From positions 1 through 13,256 of the forward strand of contig DATADD010000012.1 of assembly GCA_036258675.1 (NCBI GenBank): a stretch of 13,256 bases of DNA. The letters are read 5' to 3'. Numbering within the stretch: the first letter of the stretch is position 1; every line of letters starts with the position of its first letter. Both the position numbers and the translations under genes were made by a program. This DNA comes from DATADD01 sp036258675. Lineage in GTDB: Bacteria; Actinomycetota; CADDZG01; WHSQ01. Of this stretch, positions 1-5,731 are shown one piece after another. The notes under the pieces are model-generated. The model was not told the DNA's origin and did no database searches. It saw nothing but the letters and a program-made list of their open reading frames with translations.

Positions 1-687
1 GTGCGCGCTCCGGCGCGCGCGAGGCCCGCCCGCGCGAGCGCCCGCGGCCGCTGGGCCTCGCAGCTCGCGGAGCTTCCCATGCTCGTGCTGCTCGCGTTCG
101 GCATCGCGGTCGTCATCAAGACGTTCCTCGTCCAGGCGTTCTTCATCCCATCCGGTTCGATGCTGCCCACCCTGCGGGTAGGCGACCGCGTCCTCGTCGA
201 GAAGGTGAGCTACAGGTTGCGCGACCCGGAGCGGCAGGACGTCGTCGTGTTCGCCCAGGACGTCTTCGGCGGCGAGCCGCCCGAGCTGCCGTGGTACGAG
301 GACGCGCGCGACTTCATGCGTGAGCTGCTCGGTCTGCCCACGGGCGGGGAGCAGGACTACATAAAGCGTGTCGTTGCGGTCGAGGACGACGTCATCCGCT
401 ACGCGGGCAAGCCGCGCCGGCTCGAGGTGAACGGCTCGCTGATGCGGGAGCCGTACGTGGGGCCGCGCGACAGGTTCAGCCCCACGCTCACCGGCGGCGA
501 CTGTCGTCGCCTCGACATGGAGGCCGTCGACGGGGGCTGTCGCGTGCCCGAGGGAACGGTGTTCGTCATGGGCGACAACCGGGGCAACTCCGAGGACTCG
601 CGCGCGATCGGCCCCATACCGGAGGACAAGGTCGTGGGCCACGCCTTCGTGGTGCTGTGGCCGCCGAGCGACTTCGGGGGGCTGTAG
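1..687 (+). CDS. lepB: Signal peptidase I (type I leader peptidase)
   Basis: Membrane-anchored serine protease that cleaves signal peptides from exported proteins on the outer face of the membrane. The 228-residue product has a basic Arg/Ala-rich N-terminus, one hydrophobic segment (about 26-49), then the catalytic Ser motif SGSM with Ser53. The general-base Lys122 lies in YIKRVV, and the family box GDNRGNSEDSR is at 191-201. Cys168 and Cys180 could form a disulfide in the extracytoplasmic domain, as proposed for other LepB proteins. The reading frame opens with GTG at the first base of the window, so the true start might lie upstream. The length and single N-terminal anchor are nevertheless complete for the actinobacterial type. 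It stands 48 nt before rnhB, the usual actinobacterial order. The family call is certain; the exact start is not. Confidence 0.95.
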   Translation: MRAPARARPARASARGRWASQLAELPMLVLLAFGIAVVIKTFLVQAFFIPSGSMLPTLRVGDRVLVEKVSYRLRDPERQDVVVFAQDVFGGEPPELPWYEDARDFMRELLGLPTGGEQDYIKRVVAVEDDVIRYAGKPRRLEVNGSLMREPYVGPRDRFSPTLTGGDCRRLDMEAVDGGCRVPEGTVFVMGDNRGNSEDSRAIGPIPEDKVVGHAFVVLWPPSDFGGL

Positions 688-706
688 CCGGGGGAAACAG
701 GCCGCG

Positions 707-720
707 CGCCGCCGGCGGCG
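707..720. repeat. 14-nt perfect GC palindrome between lepB and rnhB
   Basis: CGCCGCCGGCGGCG reads the same on both strands. It lies 20 nt after the lepB stop and directly before the presumed rnhB -10 hexamer (723-728), covering the space between the -10 and -35 positions. It could fold into a short hairpin acting as a weak lepB terminator, or be a protein site. In DNA this GC-rich it may also be chance. Confidence 0.4.
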
Positions 721-722
721 GA

Positions 723-728
723 TAGATT
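723..728 (+). promoter_or_regulatory. Putative rnhB promoter -10 (TAGATT), leaderless type
   Basis: TAGATT matches the actinobacterial -10 pattern TAnnnT and ends 7 nt before the ATG at 736. Transcription would therefore begin at or next to the start codon. No Shine-Dalgarno sequence precedes either candidate start (TTG 727 or ATG 736), which supports a leaderless message. No convincing -35 hexamer is visible. Confidence 0.5.
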
Positions 729-735
729 GGATCCG

Positions 736-1434
736 ATGGGAGCCGACGCCGCCGGCCTTCTCGAGCAGCGCCTCGCGAGCGCCGGGTTCTCCGCGGTCGC
801 GGGCGCGGACGAGGTCGGCAGGGGAGCCCTCGCGGGGCCCCTGGTGGCCGCCGCCGTGATCCTTCCTCCCCACGCGGACCTGCCCGGCCTGCGCGACTCG
901 AAGATGTGCACGCGCCCCCAGAGGGAGTCGCTCGCCCGCAGCATCAAGGCGATCGCCGTGTCCTACAGCGTCGTGGCCGTGCGTCCCGACCGCATCGACC
1001 GGCGGGGGCTCCAGCGCTGCAACCTCGACGCGTTGCGGCGCGCCCTCAAGGGCCTCGAGATCGTCCCCGACTACGTCCTCGTGGACGCGTTCCGGATCCG
1101 GCGTCTGCCCTGGCCCGGGCTCGCCGTGAAGAAGGCAGACGTCGTCTCCCGCAGCGTGGCGGCCGCGTCGATCGTGGCCAAGGTGCACCGCGACGCGTCG
1201 ATGCGCCGGTACCACCGCCAGTTCCCCGAGTACGGCTTCCGGACCAACGTGGGCTACGGGACGAGAGAGCACTGGGACGCGCTCGACAGGCTCGGGCCGT
1301 GTCGCATCCACCGGCGCTCCTTCTACGGGGTGACCGGGTTCCCCGGGGATGGCGGCGCCGCGGCCGGAGAGGCGCGAGACTGGGCGCCAGAGTCACCCGA
1401 GGCCCCCGAGGCCCAGGACGAGGGGAGCATATGA
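736..1434 (+). CDS. rnhB: Ribonuclease HII
   Basis: Endonuclease that cuts the RNA strand of RNA:DNA hybrids and removes single ribonucleotides misincorporated into DNA. The 232-residue product carries GADEVGRGALAGP with Asp25-Glu26. Asp117 (VLVDAF) and Asp135 (KKADVVSRS) complete the DEDD metal-binding site. AAASIVAKVHRD (142-153) and GYGTREHW (173-180) are further family signatures. After about residue 200 there is an acidic, Ala/Pro/Glu-rich tail that is not part of the catalytic fold. ATG 736 is preferred over in-frame TTG 727 because the TAGATT hexamer overlaps the TTG and is ideally spaced from the ATG. The stop codon overlaps the next gene's start (ATGA), so the two are probably translationally coupled. 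Confidence 0.95.
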   Translation: MGADAAGLLEQRLASAGFSAVAGADEVGRGALAGPLVAAAVILPPHADLPGLRDSKMCTRPQRESLARSIKAIAVSYSVVAVRPDRIDRRGLQRCNLDALRRALKGLEIVPDYVLVDAFRIRRLPWPGLAVKKADVVSRSVAAASIVAKVHRDASMRRYHRQFPEYGFRTNVGYGTREHWDALDRLGPCRIHRRSFYGVTGFPGDGGAAAGEARDWAPESPEAPEAQDEGSI

Positions 1435-1760
1435 GCGTCGAAGACCTCGAGAAGTACGAGGCCGAGATGGAGCTCCAGCTCTACAAGGAGTACCGCGACG
1501 TCCTGCCGATGTTCAAGTACGTCGTGGAGACGGAGCGCCGCTTCTACCTCGCGAACGACGTGAAGGTCGCTACCCAGCACGTGGGCGCCAAGGTCTGGTT
1601 CGAGGTGGAGCTCAACGACGCGTGGGTGTGGGACATGCATCGGCCCGCTCGCTTCGTCTCGCACGTGAGGGTCGTGACGTTCCGTGACCTCAACGTCGAA
1701 GAGCTCTCCCAGCTCGCCGAGCGCGATCTGCTCCCGCGGCCCCCGGGCCTCGAGCAGTAG
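1431..1760 (+). CDS. DUF2469 family protein (conserved actinobacterial)
   Basis: Small (109-residue) cytosolic protein of unknown function. It matches the DUF2469 family, found next to rnhB across Actinomycetota (Rv2901c in Mycobacterium tuberculosis is recalled as a member). It opens with the acidic segment MSVEDLEKYEAEMELQLYKE and continues into the aromatic family core around FKYVVETERRFYLAND (residues 24-39). A Trp-rich stretch follows (VWFEVELNDAWVWDM, 54-68). There is no signal peptide or membrane segment. It overlaps rnhB by 4 nt (ATGA), with an AGGGGAG ribosome-binding-like sequence at 1421-1427 inside the rnhB end. Coupling suggests a role near nucleic acid maintenance, but this is inference and no catalytic motif is visible. 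Confidence 0.9.
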   Translation: MSVEDLEKYEAEMELQLYKEYRDVLPMFKYVVETERRFYLANDVKVATQHVGAKVWFEVELNDAWVWDMHRPARFVSHVRVVTFRDLNVEELSQLAERDLLPRPPGLEQ

Positions 1761-1792
1761 AGCTTCCGCTCACGCTCGCCTCGCGCCATCCT

Positions 1793-1814
1793 GTCGCACC
1801 CCCTCCCTAGGGTG
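1793..1814 (+). promoter_or_regulatory. yraN promoter box, copy 1 of a 22-nt repeat with palindromic core
   Basis: This 22-nt segment is repeated before yifB at 2200-2221 with 19 of 22 identical positions. It contains a CACCCCCT run followed by the perfect palindrome CCCTAGGG (1805-1812). The hexamer TAGGGT (1808-1813) fits the actinobacterial -10 pattern and ends 6 nt before the yraN ATG at 1820, so transcription would be leaderless. CACCC (1797-1801) and GGGTG (1810-1814) also form an inverted pair in this copy. No -35 hexamer is evident. Confidence 0.55.
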
Positions 1815-1819
1815 ACTGC

Positions 1820-2173
1820 ATGGACGCACGCCAGCCGCTCGGGCGCGCCGGCGAGGAAGCCGCGGCGCGGCTCTTCCGCCGGCAGGGGTTCACCGTGCTC
1901 GACCGCAACTGGCGTTGTTGTCTCGGCGAGCTCGACCTCGTCGCTCGCCGCGGCGGGCTGCTCGTCTTCTGCGAGGTGAAGACCCGGCGCTCGAGCTCCT
2001 ACGGGGAGCCGTTCGAGGCGGTCGGCCCCCGCAAGCAGGCGCGTCTGCGCCGGCTCGCGGGCCGTTGGCTCGCGGACCATCGCTGCGGCGCGCGCCACGT
2101 CCGCTTCGACGTCGTGTCCGTGCTCGCGGGCGGGAGCACCCCGCGCGTCACCCACCTCGTGGACGCCTTCTGA
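1820..2173 (+). CDS. yraN: UPF0102 / YraN family nuclease-fold protein
   Basis: The 117-residue product has the restriction-endonuclease-like (PD-(D/E)xK) fold typical of YraN proteins. Following an N-terminal GRAGEEAAARLF helix, the core reads GELDLVARRGG then LVFCEVKTR. Glu37, Asp39, Glu52 and Lys54 are the likely metal/catalytic residues. The protein is soluble, of usual family length, and contains no fused domain. Its cellular role is not firmly established; the fold suggests a DNA endonuclease. Its constant neighbourhood with yifB and dprA points to DNA uptake, recombination or repair. There is no ribosome-binding site before ATG 1820. A -10-like hexamer lies 6 nt upstream instead, indicating a leaderless transcript. 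It starts 59 nt after the DUF2469 gene. Confidence 0.92.
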   Translation: MDARQPLGRAGEEAAARLFRRQGFTVLDRNWRCCLGELDLVARRGGLLVFCEVKTRRSSSYGEPFEAVGPRKQARLRRLAGRWLADHRCGARHVRFDVVSVLAGGSTPRVTHLVDAF

Positions 2174-2199
2174 GCGGCCCGAGCGGCGCGCCGAAAGGC

Positions 2200-2221
2200 G
2201 TCACACCCCCTCGCTAGCGTG
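2200..2221 (+). promoter_or_regulatory. yifB promoter box, copy 2 of the 22-nt repeat
   Basis: Near-copy of 1793-1814. Two of the three differences are symmetric (C to G and G to C), so the core is again a perfect palindrome, CGCTAGCG (2212-2219). TAGCGT (2215-2220) is the -10 candidate. Unlike the yraN copy, it lies about 45 nt before the start codon, so yifB would have a leader of roughly 35-40 nt with its own ribosome-binding site. Confidence 0.5.
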
Positions 2222-2255
2222 TCCCCGGCAGCGCTCCCGGTGACCGGGTTGGGAC

Positions 2256-2260
2256 AGGTG
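2256..2260 (+). promoter_or_regulatory. Ribosome-binding site of yifB (AGGTG)
   Basis: AGGTG precedes two adjacent TTG codons at 2265 and 2268, by 4 and 7 nt. The spacing favours the second TTG slightly, while family N-termini of the form MLAK favour the first. The protein differs by one residue only. Confidence 0.45.
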
Positions 2261-2264
2261 CATC

Positions 2265-3800
2265 TTGTTGGCGAAGACGGAGTCCGTCGCGCTCATCGGT
2301 GCGGACGCACGACTCGTCGAGGTCGAGGTCGACGTGGTCGGGGGAGCGATCCCTCGCTTCACGGTCGTCGGGCTTCCGACCAGGCCGGTCAGGGAGGCGG
2401 AGCAGCGGACCCTCGCCGCCCTCGCCTCGATGGCGAAGGACATCCCGAAGCTGCGCGTGATCGCGAACCTGGCCCCGGGCAATCTCCCGAAGGAGGGCAC
2501 CCACTTCGACCTCGCGATCGGGCTCGGGATCCTGGCGAGCCTCGGACGGCTTCCCCCCGGCGGCCTCGATGGGTGGGTCGTCATGGGGGAGCTCGCTCTC
2601 GACGGGGCGGTGCGCGCGGTGCGCGGCGTGCTTGCGGCCGCGATCGCATGCCGCGCCCGCGGTCGACGCGGCCTGGTGTGCCCGGCCCGCAACGCTGCGG
2701 AGGCCCGGCTCGTGGACGGCATCGAGGTCGTGGGCGTGGACGCCCTCGCCGAGTGCGTGACGTGGATGCGCTCCGGGCGACGGCCGCCGGCCCCTCCGGC
2801 CGTGGCGGGCCCGAGCGCCCGAGCGGAGGTGGGCGACGATCTCTGCGAGGTGAGGGGCCAGGAGGCGGCCAAGCGGGCGCTCGAGGTGGCGGCGGCCGGC
2901 GGCCACAACGTCCTTTTCACGGGGCCGCCGGGATCGGGCAAGACGATGCTCGCCCGCAGGCTCCCCACGATCATGCCCGAGATGACGCTCGAGGAGTCCC
3001 TCGAGGTCACCCGCATCCACTCCGTGGCCGGACTCGTCGACGGACCGGAGGCGCTCAGCCGCCGGCGCCCCTTCCGCACCCCGCACCACCACGTCTCGAC
3101 CGCGGGGCTGGTGGGCGGCGGCTCCGGCTACGCGCGCCCGGGAGAGATAAGCCTCGCCCACCGGGGAGCTCTCTTTCTCGACGAGTTGCCCCTCTACCGG
3201 AGAGAAGCGCTCGAGAGCCTGCGGGGGCCGCTCGAGGAAGGCCGCGTGCGGATCGCGCGCAGCGCGGGCGCGGTGACGTTCCCCTGCCGCTTCTCGCTCG
3301 TCGCGGCGATGAACCCGTGTCTCTGCGGGTACCGAGACGACGCCCGGCGGCCGTGCACGTGCTCGGAGCTCGACCTCGCCCGCTACCGCTCCAAGCTGTC
3401 GGGCCCGCTCCTGGATCGCATCGACATGGGGCTGCGCCTCGAGCGCCTCGGGCGCAAGGAGCTCCTCGGGTCGGCGGGGGGCGAGACGTCGCGCGCCGTC
3501 AGGCAGAGGGTCGAGGCCGCGCGCGCGATGCAGAGGCAGCGCTACGGCTCGGACGAGGTCACCAACGCGTCCGCGCCCGCCCGTTCGGTCGAGCAGGCGG
3601 TCCGGCTGTCGCGAAGCGCGACGGAGACGGTGGCCGCGTGCATCGATTCTCAGGCACTGTCGGGGCGGGGCCTCGGCCGGGTCCTCAGGATCGCGCGCAC
3701 GATCGCGGACCTGGCGGGCGCCCACGACGTCGCCGAGGAGCACGTGGGAGAGGCGCTCCTTCTGCGCCTGGCCGATGCGAGGGCGGAGGTCGCGGTATGA
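2265..3800 (+). CDS. yifB: YifB/ComM family Mg-chelatase-like AAA+ ATPase
   Basis: The 511-residue product has the three-part architecture of YifB/ComM. Residues 1 to about 165 form an N-terminal Lon-protease-like S5 fold (SVALIGADARLVEVEVDV). An AAA+ Mg-chelatase module follows, with Walker A GPPGSGKT (220-227), RPFRTPHHHVS (268-278), Walker B ALFLDEL (302-308), sensor-like AAMNPCLCG (347-355) and arginine-bearing LLDRID (382-387). A C-terminal chelatase helical domain ends the protein. Cys352, Cys354, Cys364 and Cys366 could bind metal, as in relatives. Proteobacterial ComM is a hexameric helicase promoting branch migration during natural transformation; whether this protein does the same is inference. 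The start is TTG (MLAK), typical of the family. The stop overlaps the dprA start (ATGA), so the two are a transcriptional and translational pair. Confidence 0.95.
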   Translation: MLAKTESVALIGADARLVEVEVDVVGGAIPRFTVVGLPTRPVREAEQRTLAALASMAKDIPKLRVIANLAPGNLPKEGTHFDLAIGLGILASLGRLPPGGLDGWVVMGELALDGAVRAVRGVLAAAIACRARGRRGLVCPARNAAEARLVDGIEVVGVDALAECVTWMRSGRRPPAPPAVAGPSARAEVGDDLCEVRGQEAAKRALEVAAAGGHNVLFTGPPGSGKTMLARRLPTIMPEMTLEESLEVTRIHSVAGLVDGPEALSRRRPFRTPHHHVSTAGLVGGGSGYARPGEISLAHRGALFLDELPLYRREALESLRGPLEEGRVRIARSAGAVTFPCRFSLVAAMNPCLCGYRDDARRPCTCSELDLARYRSKLSGPLLDRIDMGLRLERLGRKELLGSAGGETSRAVRQRVEAARAMQRQRYGSDEVTNASAPARSVEQAVRLSRSATETVAACIDSQALSGRGLGRVLRIARTIADLAGAHDVAEEHVGEALLLRLADARAEVAV

Positions 3801-4696
3801 GACAGACGCTCGTTCCGGCGCACCCGAAGTGGCCGGTGGGGCTGCGCGAGATGGGCGGCATCCCGCCTCCCCGCCGGCTCCGGGTCGAGGGGGCGCCCGT
3901 GCCGTCGTGGGACAGGTGCGTGGCGCTCGTGGGGACGAGGCGGCCCACGAGCGCGGGCCTCGAGGCCGCCCGGTCGATCGCGACCCAGCTCGTCCAGGCG
4001 GGATACGCGATCGTCTCGGGACTCGCAGTGGGCATCGACGCGGCCGCGCACGAAGCCGCCCTCGACGCGGCGGGCCACACCGTCGCCGTCCTCGGGTGCG
4101 GACTCGACCTTGTCTACCCCCGTTGCAACGCGGCACTGAAGGAGCGCATCCGGGAGCGCGGGACGCTGGTGAGCGAGTACGACGACGGCGTCCGGTCCCG
4201 CTCGTTCCACTTCCCCCAACGCAACCGGATCATCGCCGCGCTGGCCACAGCCGTTGTGGTCGTCGAGGGCTCGTACAAGAGCGGAGCGCTGATCACCGCC
4301 CGCCTCGCTCTCGAGGCGAACCGCGATGTGTACGCGGTGCCCGGGAGCATCCGCAATCCGGCGGCGGAGGGCCCGAACGAGCTGATCCGGAGGGGGCAGG
4401 CGGCGCTCGTGACGTGCGCCGAGCACATCTTCGAGCACCTTGCTCCCGAGCTCGCATGGGACCCGGCCGCCTCCGGGACAGCGGGGCCTTCGGTCGACGA
4501 GGAGGAGCGGGCGGTGCTGGTCGCGATGGACGACGTCGGCACCGCTCCCGACCGCATCTGTCGCCTGATCGGCAAGCCCCCCGGTCTCGTGGCGCTGACG
4601 TTGGCCCGGTTGGAGGTGCGCGGGCTCGTCGTCAAGCGGGTCTCGGGTTACGAGCTGACGGAGGGCGGCGCGCGGGCGCGCCGCGCGCTCGTGTAG
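3797..4696 (+). CDS. dprA: DNA processing protein DprA (short form)
   Basis: DprA binds incoming single-stranded DNA and loads RecA in transformable bacteria; it is also kept in many species not known to be competent. The 299-residue product contains the Rossmann-like DNA-binding core: VALVGTRRP (42-50), SGLAVGIDAAAH (74-85), LGCGLDLVYP (99-108), FPQRNRIIAALA (139-150), KSGALITARLALE (161-173) and YAVPG (179-183). A C-terminal winged-helix domain follows (about 232-290). It lacks the 60-70 residue N-terminal SAM/helix-hairpin-helix domain of the usual 360-380 residue DprA. The only possible upstream extension would run antiparallel to good sense through the yifB frame and shows no such domain. 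ATG 3797 overlaps the yifB stop by 4 nt, which fixes the start. Confidence 0.94.
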   Translation: MRQTLVPAHPKWPVGLREMGGIPPPRRLRVEGAPVPSWDRCVALVGTRRPTSAGLEAARSIATQLVQAGYAIVSGLAVGIDAAAHEAALDAAGHTVAVLGCGLDLVYPRCNAALKERIRERGTLVSEYDDGVRSRSFHFPQRNRIIAALATAVVVVEGSYKSGALITARLALEANRDVYAVPGSIRNPAAEGPNELIRRGQAALVTCAEHIFEHLAPELAWDPAASGTAGPSVDEEERAVLVAMDDVGTAPDRICRLIGKPPGLVALTLARLEVRGLVVKRVSGYELTEGGARARRALV

Positions 4697-4831
4697 GACG
4701 CCAACCGAGGTGTGCAGCATCCGCATCGCCGGTCTCCGACTCGGGAGCAGCCGCAACAGAGATACGCCGCGGGGCCGATCCGATCGCTCCGGTGCTGGAC
4801 TCCGGCCGGCTCGTGCGGTACGAACCAACGC
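4697..4831 (+). other. Non-coding gap before xerC with a weak -10-like hexamer
   Basis: The 135 nt between dprA and xerC hold no convincing gene. Close to the xerC ATG there is no Shine-Dalgarno sequence. TACGAA at 4819-4824 ends 7 nt before the ATG at 4832, the same geometry as the leaderless promoters of rnhB and yraN, but it lacks the final T of TAnnnT. I see no strong terminator hairpin after dprA. Confidence 0.3.
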
Positions 4832-5731
4832 ATGGGCGCCCCGATCGCCTCCGTCGTCGACGCCTTTCTGCGCGCTGCGGCGGCCGAGCGCGACCTCTCG
4901 CCGCACACGCGCGCGGCCTACGCGCGCGACCTCGCGCAGTTCGTCGAGTGGGCGGCGCGCTCGCGCGCGGTCGACATCGGCGACGTCGAGCGCAAGCTGC
5001 TGCGCCGGTACCTGGCGTGGCTCGTGGAGCGGGGCTATGCGCGGCGTTCGATCGCGCGCAAGCGGAGCGCGCTGCGGTCGATGCTGGCGTGGGCGCGCCT
5101 CCGCGGAGCGATCGACAAAGACCCCGCGGCGGATCTGTCGACCCCGAAGCTGCCGGCGTCGCTGCCGCGCGTCCTCAAGGAGCGGGAGGCCGCGGCACTC
5201 TGCGAGCTACCTCCTGGCGACGACCCGGTGGGCCTGCGCGACCGGGCGGTGCTCGAGCTGCTCTACGGATCGGGCCTGCGGGTGTCGGAGCTGTGCGGGC
5301 TGGACGTCGACGACGTCGACCTCGACGCGGGGATGGTCACGGTGACCGGGAAGGGTCGCAAGCAGAGACGCGTTCCGCTCACCGCTCCGGCGCGCCGAGC
5401 GCTGGAGCGGTACGTGGCCGGGGCGCGCCCCGCGCTCGCCAAGCCGTCCTCGCCCCCCGCGGCGCTGCTGTTCAACGGTCGCGGCGGCCGTCTCGGCGCT
5501 CGCAGCGTGCGCGCTCTCGTAGCAAGGTACTCATCGGGGGAGGGCTCTCCCCCGATTGCGCCGCACGCGTTGCGCCACTCGTACGCGACGCACTTGCTCG
5601 ACGGTGGTGCAGACTTGAGATCCGTGCAAGAGCTTCTCGGGCATGAGAGTCTTGGGACCACCCAGATCTACACGCACGTGTCGAACGAGCGGCTGAAGGC
5701 GGTGTATGAGCGGAGCCATCCCAGAGCCTGA
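4832..5731 (+). CDS. xerC: Site-specific tyrosine recombinase XerC
   Basis: Xer-type recombinase that resolves chromosome dimers at dif during cell division. The 299-residue product has an N-terminal SAM-like core-binding domain (about 8-90; LSPHTRAAYARDLAQF) and a C-terminal catalytic domain. The catalytic set is complete: Arg150 (GSGLRVSEL), Lys174 (TGKG), His245 and Arg248 (HALRHSYATHLL), His271 (LGH) and nucleophile Tyr280 (IYTHV). Length and the ending HPRA are typical of XerC/XerD. The frame is open upstream of ATG 4832, but the extra 40 residues are Arg/Pro-rich and unlike the family, so ATG 4832 is preferred. Position between dprA and the sigma gene is conserved in actinobacteria, arguing for the housekeeping recombinase and not a phage integrase. 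The last 26 nt overlap the sigma gene. XerD cannot be fully excluded by sequence alone. Confidence 0.93.
   Translation: MGAPIASVVDAFLRAAAAERDLSPHTRAAYARDLAQFVEWAARSRAVDIGDVERKLLRRYLAWLVERGYARRSIARKRSALRSMLAWARLRGAIDKDPAADLSTPKLPASLPRVLKEREAAALCELPPGDDPVGLRDRAVLELLYGSGLRVSELCGLDVDDVDLDAGMVTVTGKGRKQRRVPLTAPARRALERYVAGARPALAKPSSPPAALLFNGRGGRLGARSVRALVARYSSGEGSPPIAPHALRHSYATHLLDGGADLRSVQELLGHESLGTTQIYTHVSNERLKAVYERSHPRA
5533..5556 (+). repeat. Perfect 10-bp inverted repeat (hairpin) inside xerC
   Basis: ATCGGGGGAG (5533-5542) and CTCCCCCGAT (5547-5556) are exact reverse complements separated by the tetranucleotide GGCT. The hairpin sits in codons for a Ser/Gly/Pro-rich loop just before the HxxR catalytic motif (about residues 234-242), some 150 nt before the sigma-factor start. 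No T-run follows, so it is not a standard terminator. Confidence 0.75.

Noticed and set aside
2189..2200. CGCC-GAAA-GGCG mini-hairpin after yraN as a terminator
   Set aside because: Only 4 bp (plus a wobble pair) with no T-run. It overlaps the edge of the yifB promoter box.
2214..4906. Long minus-strand open frames (for example 2214-4136 and 3650-4906) and the long plus frame crossing yifB from 2219
   Set aside because: They lie opposite or out of frame with clearly conserved yifB and dprA, are Arg/Pro/Ala-rich without family motifs, and are expected in very GC-rich coding DNA.
5615..5650. TTGAGA (5615-5620) as -35 of a promoter for the sigma gene
   Set aside because: No TAnnnT hexamer at 16-19 nt downstream, and GAAGG plus the 26-nt overlap already explain expression.
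4832..5731. Tyrosine recombinase as sign of a mobile element or phage
   Set aside because: Complete XerC/D-like length and ending, conserved core synteny, no attachment-site repeats, no excisionase or cargo genes.
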